Assembly (NCBI GenBank): GCA_019090185.1
Contig: JAHRWJ010000333.1
Coordinates: forward strand, 1-5,706
DNA from: Immundisolibacteraceae bacterium
GTDB taxonomy: Bacteria; Pseudomonadota; Gammaproteobacteria; Immundisolibacterales; Immundisolibacteraceae
Length of the DNA: 5,706 bases
Direction of reading: 5' to 3'
Shown here: piece by piece, positions 1-5,706 of the stretch
Layout: each line of letters starts with the position of its first letter
Position numbering within the stretch: position 1 is the stretch's first letter
Translations under genes and position numbers: made by a program
Notes under the pieces: model-generated
Database searches by the model: none
Seen by the model: the letters and a program-made list of their open reading frames with translations, nothing else
What the model was told of the DNA's origin: nothing

Positions 1-1407
1 GCCCCCTGCCGGGTTGATCAGCGCGAGATGACCAAGGCTGACCTGATCACGGTTGAAGGTATGTCCGCCGAATCTCTGACTGCCGGTATCAACTGGCAGT
101 GGGAAACTTTTAGCGAATATATGGACGTGGCAGAGGCCAGTAGCATCGCCATCAATACCGCATTTCTGGTGCCGTTAGCGCCGTTTCGTACGTTCGTACT
201 CGGTGAAGAGGCCTCTGAGCGCGGTGCCACTCATGCCGAGACCCAGCAGCTCACTGATATGCTGAGCGAGGCGATGAAAGCTGGTGCTTTTGGGTTTTCT
301 CTGAGCTTGATGAATCAGCATATTGGTTGGCAGGGCAAACCGCTGGCGACACGGTTGGCCAGCGACCAGGAGCTGAAAGCCTATTCCAACCTATTGCGGG
401 ATCTTGACCGCGGTATTATTGAGGTGGCAGTGGTCAAAAAGATCGGCACCCTGGGTCAGGATGAATATGACGTCATCGACCTGCTATTGGCTGAGAGTCA
501 GCGTCCGGTCTCCTGGTTGGCGGTATTTAACCGCATGGATCAGCCCGAGGCCGCAGCTAATATGTTGGCCAAAGCCGATCCGCTGATAAAACGTGGTGCC
601 ATTCCCCAGGTGCTTAGTCGGCCATTAACTGCCGAGTTTAGTCTTGATGCTAACCCGTTGATTCTGGCGGACACCATCGCCGGACAGGTGCTGTTTAACC
701 GACCGCTGGAGGAGATTGCTGCAACCTGCCAAGATCCTGGTTTTCGTCAGCAATTGCGCGACAACATGGAGCGGGGTGCCTTGTACGCCGGTCAGTTCCC
801 GTCGACTTTGGTCCAGAGTGTAGCCAACCCGAAATTACAGAAATACGTTGGCCAGACGGTCGCCGAGATTAGCGCTCAACGTCAGACCGATGCCTTTGAT
901 ACTTTTTTTGACCTGGCGTTGGAAGATGACCTGGCGATGCGCTTTGTCGGTTCAGCCGCCAACAACGACTGGGATCGCATTCCAGAGCTGATCAACGATC
1001 CGCGCACCATGATTGGACTCTCTGACGGTGGTGCTCATTGCGATATGCTTTGTGAAGCGGGCTATGCGACTTTTCTGCTCGGCTATTGGGTGCGTGAGCA
1101 GCAGGTAATGTCGCTGGAGTACGCCATCAAGCGGATAACGTCTGAACCGGCAGACATTTTTGGTCTAAAGGATCGTGGCCGATTACAGGTCGGTAACCCG
1201 GCGGACCTGGTGATTTTTGATCCGCAGACCATTGGTTCCGATCTGCGACCAACCACCCGCTACGACCTGCCAGCTGGTGCTCCGAGACTCTACTCGCAGG
1301 CGAAAGGGATCGAGCGGGTCATCGTTAATGGCCAATCGATTTACCAGGATGGCGAACCGACCGGTATCCAGAGCGGTAAAGTGCTCCGTTCTGGCGATTA
1401 TCAGTGA
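1..1407 (+). CDS. Amidohydrolase, N-acyl-D-amino-acid deacylase-like, N-terminus missing (left copy)
   Basis: This is the C-terminal 468 residues of a metal-dependent amidohydrolase (TIM-barrel superfamily, family-3/D-aminoacylase-like), expected to hydrolyse an amide bond of an N-acylated or cyclic substrate. The frame is open from base 1 and starts Ala-Pro-Cys-Arg, matching the segment just after the family's Asn-Cys-Gly...Ala-Pro region, so the gene is cut by the window edge and the ATG at 28 is internal. Numbering from base 1: GxSxESL...W-x-W-E-T-F near residues 20-37; Ser-Asp-Gly-Gly-Ala-His at 341-346, with Asp342 the likely catalytic aspartate; Pro-Ala-Asp-Ile-Phe-Gly-Leu at 383-389; then the GRLxVGxPADLVIFDP strand near 394-409, typical of the C-terminal beta sandwich. 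Roughly 100 or more N-terminal residues with the HxH motif are absent. Only His78, His107 and His346 are present, so the two mid-barrel metal-ligand histidines of classical D-aminoacylases seem missing and the substrate is uncertain. The stop is TGA at 1405-1407, convergent with the regulator gene. Confidence 0.85.
   Translation, partial: APCRVDQREMTKADLITVEGMSAESLTAGINWQWETFSEYMDVAEASSIAINTAFLVPLAPFRTFVLGEEASERGATHAETQQLTDMLSEAMKAGAFGFSLSLMNQHIGWQGKPLATRLASDQELKAYSNLLRDLDRGIIEVAVVKKIGTLGQDEYDVIDLLLAESQRPVSWLAVFNRMDQPEAAANMLAKADPLIKRGAIPQVLSRPLTAEFSLDANPLILADTIAGQVLFNRPLEEIAATCQDPGFRQQLRDNMERGALYAGQFPSTLVQSVANPKLQKYVGQTVAEISAQRQTDAFDTFFDLALEDDLAMRFVGSAANNDWDRIPELINDPRTMIGLSDGGAHCDMLCEAGYATFLLGYWVREQQVMSLEYAIKRITSEPADIFGLKDRGRLQVGNPADLVIFDPQTIGSDLRPTTRYDLPAGAPRLYSQAKGIERVIVNGQSIYQDGEPTGIQSGKVLRSGDYQ
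1368..1394 (+). other. Hairpin potential at the 3' end of the amidohydrolase gene
   Basis: CCAGAGCGG (1368-1376) can pair with CCGTTCTGG (1386-1394) around a 9-base loop: eight Watson-Crick pairs and one G-U pair in the amidohydrolase transcript. It lies inside the coding region, 10 bases before the TGA, and is not followed by a T run, so a terminator role is doubtful; it could slow 3' decay of the mRNA or be chance. The mirror lies at 4313-4339. Confidence 0.3.
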
Positions 1408-1443
1408 TTAAAACAGTCTTTAAAACCACGCCGAAGTAGTAGC
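1408..1443. other. Short convergent intergenic gap (mirror at 4264-4299)
   Basis: Thirty-six bases separate the amidohydrolase stop from the regulator stop. The stretch is A/T-rich on the amidohydrolase side and holds TTAAAAC twice (1408-1414 and 1420-1426). I see no GC-rich hairpin followed by a T run inside it, so no convincing intrinsic terminator for either gene. Confidence 0.6.
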
Positions 1444-1905
1444 TTAGAGCGGAGGTCGGGGTGTTATTGTAAATTTGTTCCAGCCCAACCAGTAATCGCA
1501 CAGGGCTTGGGCCAGGTCGATATAGCCTTGTAGCCGGGCTGGTTTGGCGATGTAGCTGTTGGCATGTAACTGGGTTGCTTTGGTGATATCGTCCGGGTTT
1601 GCGGATGAGGTCAAGATAACCAACGGCACAGCCGCGCAAGCTGATTTTTTTAGCCTTACCAACACTTGCCAACCATCAACCTTGGGCAGTGTTAGATCGA
1701 GCAGGATTAATGACGGCAATTGAGAGAGCTTGCTCGCGTTGACCAGATAATCGAGTGCTTTATTACCGTCGCTAAGGTGTAACAGCTCAACCTCCAGGTC
1801 TGCTTTGCTCAGTGACCGGCGCATTAATTCAGCGTGATCTGGATCATCTTCGATCAGTAGAATCAGGGGCGTTTTGTCAGACAGGGTGCTAATCGTTTTA
1901 TTCAT
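1444..1905 (-). CDS. Single-domain response regulator, CheY/Rcp1-like (left mirror copy)
   Basis: This is an exact mirror of the regulator at 3802-4263, encoding the same 153-residue receiver domain with Asp20/Asp21, phospho-acceptor Asp70, Thr99 and Lys121. It overlaps the mirrored kinase by the ATGA at 1902-1905 and converges on the amidohydrolase ending at 1407. It is the only gene of the unit that is complete in the window, so its annotation is safe whatever the origin of the palindrome, but it should be counted once. Confidence 0.92.
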   Translation of the reverse strand: MNKTISTLSDKTPLILLIEDDPDHAELMRRSLSKADLEVELLHLSDGNKALDYLVNASKLSQLPSLILLDLTLPKVDGWQVLVRLKKSACAAVPLVILTSSANPDDITKATQLHANSYIAKPARLQGYIDLAQALCDYWLGWNKFTITPRPPL

Positions 1906-2852
1906 TGCGGCGTTTGGTTTAGTAAGTTTGGCAAGAAGAAAGAGATTTTGGTGCCCCCTAATGCAGAGGGGGACTCCACCCATATCTTGCCTTCATGGGT
2001 GTCAATGATTCGTTTTACCGTCGCCAGACCAATCCCCGAACCTGGCTGCTCAGGGTCGAGTTGGTCAAACAGCGCGAAGACCTTGTTCTGGAACTGTAGC
2101 TCGATGCCACGGCCGTTATCGTCAACAAAGAAGCAGTTTTTTTCCGGGTCCCAACCCAGTTCGATTTCGATAGGCCGATCAGGGTGGCGAAACTTTATCG
2201 AGTTATCGATCAGATTCTGATAGACCTGCGCCAGCGGGTCTGGATTGCCATTGACGGTAGGTAGGTCGGGGGCGACTGTGATCTGCGCCGATGTTTCAAG
2301 AACCTGCCCGGCGACCCGTTCCAGCGCATCTTCAACGATGTCGTTCATCGCGGTTGGCGTGGTGCTGTGTGGGGTAATGCCTAAACGGGAATATTCCAGC
2401 AGCTCCGTGAGCAAAACATGCATTTTGCTGGCTGCCTTATTAATGCGGCGCAGGTCGCTCTGGGCATTTTCCAGGTCGTTAGTGGCGAGGTTTTCGGCAA
2501 GGATTTCGGAAAAACCTTCGATCGTCACCAGCGGGCTTTTTAAATCATGGGAAATGCTATAGGTGAATTGTTCGATTTCAGCCTTCTGCTGCTTTAATTC
2601 TTTAATGTAATGATGACGTTCGGTGACGTCTCGAACCACAGTAACAATATAGGGGGCGTTGTGCAGTGTAATGGCCTTTACATGGGCCTCAACTGGAAAT
2701 TCGCTTTTGTCTTTGCGAATATTCATTGCTTCTTGCACTACCGTTCTGGGGTTGTTTGTTATGGCCGTTAGTGCATCACCCTGACGGTGGCGGTCTCTGG
2801 GGGTGATCAGTACGCTAATATGCTGGCCACGCAGCTCATCAAGCGACCAGCC
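1902..2852 (-). CDS. PAS-domain sensor histidine kinase, N-terminus missing (left mirror copy)
   Basis: This is an exact mirror of the kinase at 2855-3805, with the same 316 residues: part of a PAS domain, HisKA with its phospho-acceptor histidine (complement of 2547-2549) and a full HATPase domain with N, G1, F and G2 boxes. Its 5' end abuts the palindrome axis, so the two kinase copies point away from each other with their truncated PAS domains fused head to head. A divergent pair of genes both broken at the same base is not a plausible natural arrangement with functional starts, because neither copy has room for its own promoter or N-terminus. Confidence 0.9.
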   Translation of the reverse strand, partial: GWSLDELRGQHISVLITPRDRHRQGDALTAITNNPRTVVQEAMNIRKDKSEFPVEAHVKAITLHNAPYIVTVVRDVTERHHYIKELKQQKAEIEQFTYSISHDLKSPLVTIEGFSEILAENLATNDLENAQSDLRRINKAASKMHVLLTELLEYSRLGITPHSTTPTAMNDIVEDALERVAGQVLETSAQITVAPDLPTVNGNPDPLAQVYQNLIDNSIKFRHPDRPIEIELGWDPEKNCFFVDDNGRGIELQFQNKVFALFDQLDPEQPGSGIGLATVKRIIDTHEGKIWVESPSALGGTKISFFLPNLLNQTPQ

Positions 2853-2860
2853 ATGGCTGG
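2847..2860. other. Axis of the palindrome (fold-back junction)
   Basis: The symmetry axis lies between 2853 and 2854, inside the 14-base core CCAGCCATGGCTGG. The two arms meet base to base with no loop. The junction falls inside the PAS domain of the kinase. Rightwards the frame reads a normal PAS segment beginning Gly-Trp-Ser; leftwards the same frame runs into antisense sequence and stops at 2816-2818 (TAA). That switch from protein-like to antisense sequence marks this as the point where genuine sequence ends and its mirror begins. Confidence 0.85.
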
Positions 2861-3805
2861 TCGCTTGATGAGCTGCGTGGCCAGCATATTAGCGTACTGA
2901 TCACCCCCAGAGACCGCCACCGTCAGGGTGATGCACTAACGGCCATAACAAACAACCCCAGAACGGTAGTGCAAGAAGCAATGAATATTCGCAAAGACAA
3001 AAGCGAATTTCCAGTTGAGGCCCATGTAAAGGCCATTACACTGCACAACGCCCCCTATATTGTTACTGTGGTTCGAGACGTCACCGAACGTCATCATTAC
3101 ATTAAAGAATTAAAGCAGCAGAAGGCTGAAATCGAACAATTCACCTATAGCATTTCCCATGATTTAAAAAGCCCGCTGGTGACGATCGAAGGTTTTTCCG
3201 AAATCCTTGCCGAAAACCTCGCCACTAACGACCTGGAAAATGCCCAGAGCGACCTGCGCCGCATTAATAAGGCAGCCAGCAAAATGCATGTTTTGCTCAC
3301 GGAGCTGCTGGAATATTCCCGTTTAGGCATTACCCCACACAGCACCACGCCAACCGCGATGAACGACATCGTTGAAGATGCGCTGGAACGGGTCGCCGGG
3401 CAGGTTCTTGAAACATCGGCGCAGATCACAGTCGCCCCCGACCTACCTACCGTCAATGGCAATCCAGACCCGCTGGCGCAGGTCTATCAGAATCTGATCG
3501 ATAACTCGATAAAGTTTCGCCACCCTGATCGGCCTATCGAAATCGAACTGGGTTGGGACCCGGAAAAAAACTGCTTCTTTGTTGACGATAACGGCCGTGG
3601 CATCGAGCTACAGTTCCAGAACAAGGTCTTCGCGCTGTTTGACCAACTCGACCCTGAGCAGCCAGGTTCGGGGATTGGTCTGGCGACGGTAAAACGAATC
3701 ATTGACACCCATGAAGGCAAGATATGGGTGGAGTCCCCCTCTGCATTAGGGGGCACCAAAATCTCTTTCTTCTTGCCAAACTTACTAAACCAAACGCCGC
3801 AATGA
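2855..3805 (+). CDS. PAS-domain sensor histidine kinase, N-terminus missing (right copy)
   Basis: This is the C-terminal 316 residues of a two-component sensor kinase that would autophosphorylate and donate phosphate to the adjacent regulator. Numbering from the first codon after the axis: a partial PAS domain at about 1-80, opening Gly-Trp-Ser...Glu-Leu-Arg-Gly-Gln and ending Val-Arg-Asp-Val-Thr-Glu-Arg; a short helical linker; HisKA with Ser-His-Asp-Leu-Lys-Ser-Pro and phospho-acceptor His102 (bases 3158-3160); then an ATPase domain with N box Asn-Leu-Ile-Asp-Asn217, G1 box Asp245-Asn-Gly-Arg-Gly249, F-box Phe-Ala-Leu-Phe and G2 box Gly-Ser-Gly-Ile-Gly275-Leu. The kinase core is complete and looks active. 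A GTG at 2969 could be taken as a start (278 residues), but it would cut the PAS domain in half, has no Shine-Dalgarno sequence, and PAS-like coding continues upstream to the axis, so I treat the gene as 5'-truncated. No membrane segment is present in the visible part; any sensor or membrane region would lie in the missing N-terminus. The end overlaps the regulator gene by 4 bases. Confidence 0.9.
   Translation, partial: GWSLDELRGQHISVLITPRDRHRQGDALTAITNNPRTVVQEAMNIRKDKSEFPVEAHVKAITLHNAPYIVTVVRDVTERHHYIKELKQQKAEIEQFTYSISHDLKSPLVTIEGFSEILAENLATNDLENAQSDLRRINKAASKMHVLLTELLEYSRLGITPHSTTPTAMNDIVEDALERVAGQVLETSAQITVAPDLPTVNGNPDPLAQVYQNLIDNSIKFRHPDRPIEIELGWDPEKNCFFVDDNGRGIELQFQNKVFALFDQLDPEQPGSGIGLATVKRIIDTHEGKIWVESPSALGGTKISFFLPNLLNQTPQ
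3802..3805 (+). promoter_or_regulatory. ATGA start/stop overlap coupling kinase and regulator
   Basis: The regulator's ATG and the kinase's TGA share bases in ATGA. This arrangement is typical of translationally coupled pairs in one operon and favours a fixed stoichiometry of kinase and partner. The lack of a clear ribosome binding site before the ATG agrees with re-initiation by the terminating ribosome. Its mirror is at 1902-1905. Confidence 0.75.
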
Positions 3806-4263
3806 ATAAAACGATTAGCACCCTGTCTGACAAAACGCCCCTGATTCTACTGATCGAAGATGATCCAGATCACGCTGAATTAATGCGCCGGTCACTGAGC
3901 AAAGCAGACCTGGAGGTTGAGCTGTTACACCTTAGCGACGGTAATAAAGCACTCGATTATCTGGTCAACGCGAGCAAGCTCTCTCAATTGCCGTCATTAA
4001 TCCTGCTCGATCTAACACTGCCCAAGGTTGATGGTTGGCAAGTGTTGGTAAGGCTAAAAAAATCAGCTTGCGCGGCTGTGCCGTTGGTTATCTTGACCTC
4101 ATCCGCAAACCCGGACGATATCACCAAAGCAACCCAGTTACATGCCAACAGCTACATCGCCAAACCAGCCCGGCTACAAGGCTATATCGACCTGGCCCAA
4201 GCCCTGTGCGATTACTGGTTGGGCTGGAACAAATTTACAATAACACCCCGACCTCCGCTCTAA
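3802..4263 (+). CDS. Single-domain response regulator, CheY/Rcp1-like (right copy)
   Basis: This 153-residue protein is a lone receiver domain, predicted to take phosphate from the kinase just upstream. Acidic pocket residues are Glu19, Asp20 and Asp21 (Ile-Glu-Asp-Asp-Pro-Asp-His); the phospho-acceptor is Asp70 in Leu-Leu-Asp-Leu-Thr-Leu-Pro-Lys; the switch residue is Thr99 (Leu-Thr-Ser-Ser); the conserved lysine is Lys121 in Ile-Ala-Lys-Pro. The EDDPDHAE start, ANSYI-x-KP segment and Tyr-Trp-Leu near the C-terminus resemble the Rcp1-like receivers often paired with phytochrome or PAS kinases. There is no DNA-binding or enzymatic output domain, so it probably works by protein contact or phosphorelay. 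I chose ATG 3802 because it overlaps the kinase stop (ATGA, 3802-3805) and starts just before the receiver fold. The frame is open further upstream to an ATG at 3724, but that would overlap the kinase by about 80 bases. No strong Shine-Dalgarno sequence precedes the start, which fits translational coupling. Confidence 0.92.
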   Translation: MNKTISTLSDKTPLILLIEDDPDHAELMRRSLSKADLEVELLHLSDGNKALDYLVNASKLSQLPSLILLDLTLPKVDGWQVLVRLKKSACAAVPLVILTSSANPDDITKATQLHANSYIAKPARLQGYIDLAQALCDYWLGWNKFTITPRPPL

Positions 4264-4299
4264 GCTACTACTTCGGCGTGGTTTTAAAGACTGTTTTAA

Positions 4300-5706
4300 T
4301 CACTGATAATCGCCAGAACGGAGCACTTTACCGCTCTGGATACCGGTCGGTTCGCCATCCTGGTAAATCGATTGGCCATTAACGATGACCCGCTCGATCC
4401 CTTTCGCCTGCGAGTAGAGTCTCGGAGCACCAGCTGGCAGGTCGTAGCGGGTGGTTGGTCGCAGATCGGAACCAATGGTCTGCGGATCAAAAATCACCAG
4501 GTCCGCCGGGTTACCGACCTGTAATCGGCCACGATCCTTTAGACCAAAAATGTCTGCCGGTTCAGACGTTATCCGCTTGATGGCGTACTCCAGCGACATT
4601 ACCTGCTGCTCACGCACCCAATAGCCGAGCAGAAAAGTCGCATAGCCCGCTTCACAAAGCATATCGCAATGAGCACCACCGTCAGAGAGTCCAATCATGG
4701 TGCGCGGATCGTTGATCAGCTCTGGAATGCGATCCCAGTCGTTGTTGGCGGCTGAACCGACAAAGCGCATCGCCAGGTCATCTTCCAACGCCAGGTCAAA
4801 AAAAGTATCAAAGGCATCGGTCTGACGTTGAGCGCTAATCTCGGCGACCGTCTGGCCAACGTATTTCTGTAATTTCGGGTTGGCTACACTCTGGACCAAA
4901 GTCGACGGGAACTGACCGGCGTACAAGGCACCCCGCTCCATGTTGTCGCGCAATTGCTGACGAAAACCAGGATCTTGGCAGGTTGCAGCAATCTCCTCCA
5001 GCGGTCGGTTAAACAGCACCTGTCCGGCGATGGTGTCCGCCAGAATCAACGGGTTAGCATCAAGACTAAACTCGGCAGTTAATGGCCGACTAAGCACCTG
5101 GGGAATGGCACCACGTTTTATCAGCGGATCGGCTTTGGCCAACATATTAGCTGCGGCCTCGGGCTGATCCATGCGGTTAAATACCGCCAACCAGGAGACC
5201 GGACGCTGACTCTCAGCCAATAGCAGGTCGATGACGTCATATTCATCCTGACCCAGGGTGCCGATCTTTTTGACCACTGCCACCTCAATAATACCGCGGT
5301 CAAGATCCCGCAATAGGTTGGAATAGGCTTTCAGCTCCTGGTCGCTGGCCAACCGTGTCGCCAGCGGTTTGCCCTGCCAACCAATATGCTGATTCATCAA
5401 GCTCAGAGAAAACCCAAAAGCACCAGCTTTCATCGCCTCGCTCAGCATATCAGTGAGCTGCTGGGTCTCGGCATGAGTGGCACCGCGCTCAGAGGCCTCT
5501 TCACCGAGTACGAACGTACGAAACGGCGCTAACGGCACCAGAAATGCGGTATTGATGGCGATGCTACTGGCCTCTGCCACGTCCATATATTCGCTAAAAG
5601 TTTCCCACTGCCAGTTGATACCGGCAGTCAGAGATTCGGCGGACATACCTTCAACCGTGATCAGGTCAGCCTTGGTCATCTCGCGCTGATCAACCCGGCA
5701 GGGGGC
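4300..5706 (-). CDS. Amidohydrolase, N-acyl-D-amino-acid deacylase-like, N-terminus missing (right mirror copy)
   Basis: This is an exact mirror of the gene at 1-1407: the same 468 residues, the same open 5' end at the window edge and the same TGA stop (complement of 4300-4302). It holds the Ser-Asp-Gly-Gly-Ala-His motif and the C-terminal PADIFGL and PADLVIF segments. It is convergent with the response regulator gene ending at 4263, with 36 bp between the stops. No start codon, ribosome binding site or promoter is visible because the true 5' end is outside the window. It should not be counted as a second gene unless the inverted repeat is shown to exist in the genome. Confidence 0.85.
   Translation of the reverse strand, partial: APCRVDQREMTKADLITVEGMSAESLTAGINWQWETFSEYMDVAEASSIAINTAFLVPLAPFRTFVLGEEASERGATHAETQQLTDMLSEAMKAGAFGFSLSLMNQHIGWQGKPLATRLASDQELKAYSNLLRDLDRGIIEVAVVKKIGTLGQDEYDVIDLLLAESQRPVSWLAVFNRMDQPEAAANMLAKADPLIKRGAIPQVLSRPLTAEFSLDANPLILADTIAGQVLFNRPLEEIAATCQDPGFRQQLRDNMERGALYAGQFPSTLVQSVANPKLQKYVGQTVAEISAQRQTDAFDTFFDLALEDDLAMRFVGSAANNDWDRIPELINDPRTMIGLSDGGAHCDMLCEAGYATFLLGYWVREQQVMSLEYAIKRITSEPADIFGLKDRGRLQVGNPADLVIFDPQTIGSDLRPTTRYDLPAGAPRLYSQAKGIERVIVNGQSIYQDGEPTGIQSGKVLRSGDYQ

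Larger units (their letters stand above)
1..2853 (+). repeat. Left arm of a perfect spacerless 5.7-kb inverted repeat
   Basis: This arm is the exact reverse complement of bases 2854-5706. I compared the two outer ends, the centre and the start and stop positions of all reading frames; every pair of mirror positions sums to 5707 and the encoded proteins are identical. No spacer separates the arms. It carries a 5'-truncated amidohydrolase gene, a response regulator gene and a 5'-truncated histidine kinase gene. There are no terminal direct repeats, transposase genes or resolvase genes that would explain a natural duplication. An assembly or amplification fold-back is the likeliest cause (inference). 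Confidence 0.97.
2854..5706 (-). repeat. Right arm of the perfect inverted repeat
   Basis: This is the mirror copy of bases 1-2853, with no substitution or indel found between the arms. Natural duplicated arms usually show at least some divergence or a central spacer, and long perfect palindromes are cut by SbcCD-type nucleases in bacteria (established knowledge). The sequence alone cannot say which arm, if either, shows the orientation in the source genome, so annotations on the two arms should be counted once. Confidence 0.97.

Noticed and set aside
2847..2860. A regulatory operator suggested by the 14-base dyad at the centre
   Set aside because: Its symmetry is only the innermost part of the 5.7-kb palindrome, so dyad symmetry here carries no independent evidence of protein binding.
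2739..2968. A divergent promoter region between two head-to-head kinase genes
   Set aside because: The 230 bp between the two GTG codons encode PAS-domain residues on both strands up to the axis. It is interrupted coding sequence and not an intergenic regulatory region.
3145..3462. A 105-residue reading frame antisense to the kinase (mirror 2245-2562)
   Set aside because: It lies wholly within the HisKA-containing kinase gene on the opposite strand and has no recognisable domain; it is a shadow of the real coding frame.
3724..3801. An N-terminal extension of the response regulator starting at ATG 3724
   Set aside because: It would overlap the kinase's conserved C-terminal ATPase region by about 80 bases, and the added 26 residues resemble no receiver-domain feature. 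The ATGA overlap at 3802 is the better start.
4035..4382. A 115-residue reading frame overlapping the regulator and the amidohydrolase end (mirror 1325-1672)
   Set aside because: It is out of frame with two well-supported genes, spans their convergent junction and has no recognisable motif, so it is treated as chance.
5477..5689. A small 70-residue frame antisense to the amidohydrolase N-terminal part (mirror 18-230)
   Set aside because: It is antisense to a strongly supported coding region, with no ribosome binding site or domain evidence.
1..5706. A linear replicon with a hairpin telomere, or a large inverted-repeat mobile element
   Set aside because: There is no protelomerase, replication, partition, transposase or integrase gene, no target-site duplication, and both boundaries cut ordinary chromosomal-type genes in mid-domain. 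A joined reverse complement explains everything more simply.

Overview
The whole 5,706-base window is one perfect inverted repeat. Bases 1-2853 are the exact reverse complement of bases 2854-5706, with no spacer at the axis (2853|2854). The unique information is therefore a single 2,853-bp segment, shown once on each strand. Every gene appears twice in mirror image, at coordinates that sum to 5707, with no difference found between the copies.

Layout of the unique segment, read on the right half: (a) 2855-3805 (+), the C-terminal 316 residues of a PAS-domain sensor histidine kinase whose N-terminus is cut off at the axis; (b) 3802-4263 (+), a complete single-domain CheY/Rcp1-like response regulator of 153 residues, overlapping the kinase stop codon by ATGA; (c) a 36-bp convergent gap (4264-4299); (d) 4300-5706 (-), the C-terminal 468 residues of an amidohydrolase of the N-acyl-D-amino-acid deacylase-like family, with its N-terminus cut off at the window edge. 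The left half is the same set mirrored: amidohydrolase 1-1407 (+), regulator 1444-1905 (-), kinase 1902-2852 (-). Both outer ends and the axis interrupt coding sequence.

The kinase and regulator form a plausible two-component pair: the kinase would autophosphorylate on His102 (numbering from the axis) and pass the phosphate to Asp70 of the regulator. The regulator has no output domain, so it probably acts by protein contact or as a relay. The amidohydrolase is convergent and has no evident functional link to the pair.

The gene types, roughly balanced base composition and compact coding suggest a bacterium, perhaps a gammaproteobacterium, but this is a weak inference. The most economical reading of the palindrome is an assembly or amplification artefact (a fragment joined to its own reverse complement). 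A perfect, spacerless palindrome of this size that cuts a conserved domain at its axis is not expected to be a stable, functional bacterial locus. I see no convincing evidence of a new biological system. The items most worth checking are the palindrome itself and the unusual metal-ligand set of the amidohydrolase.
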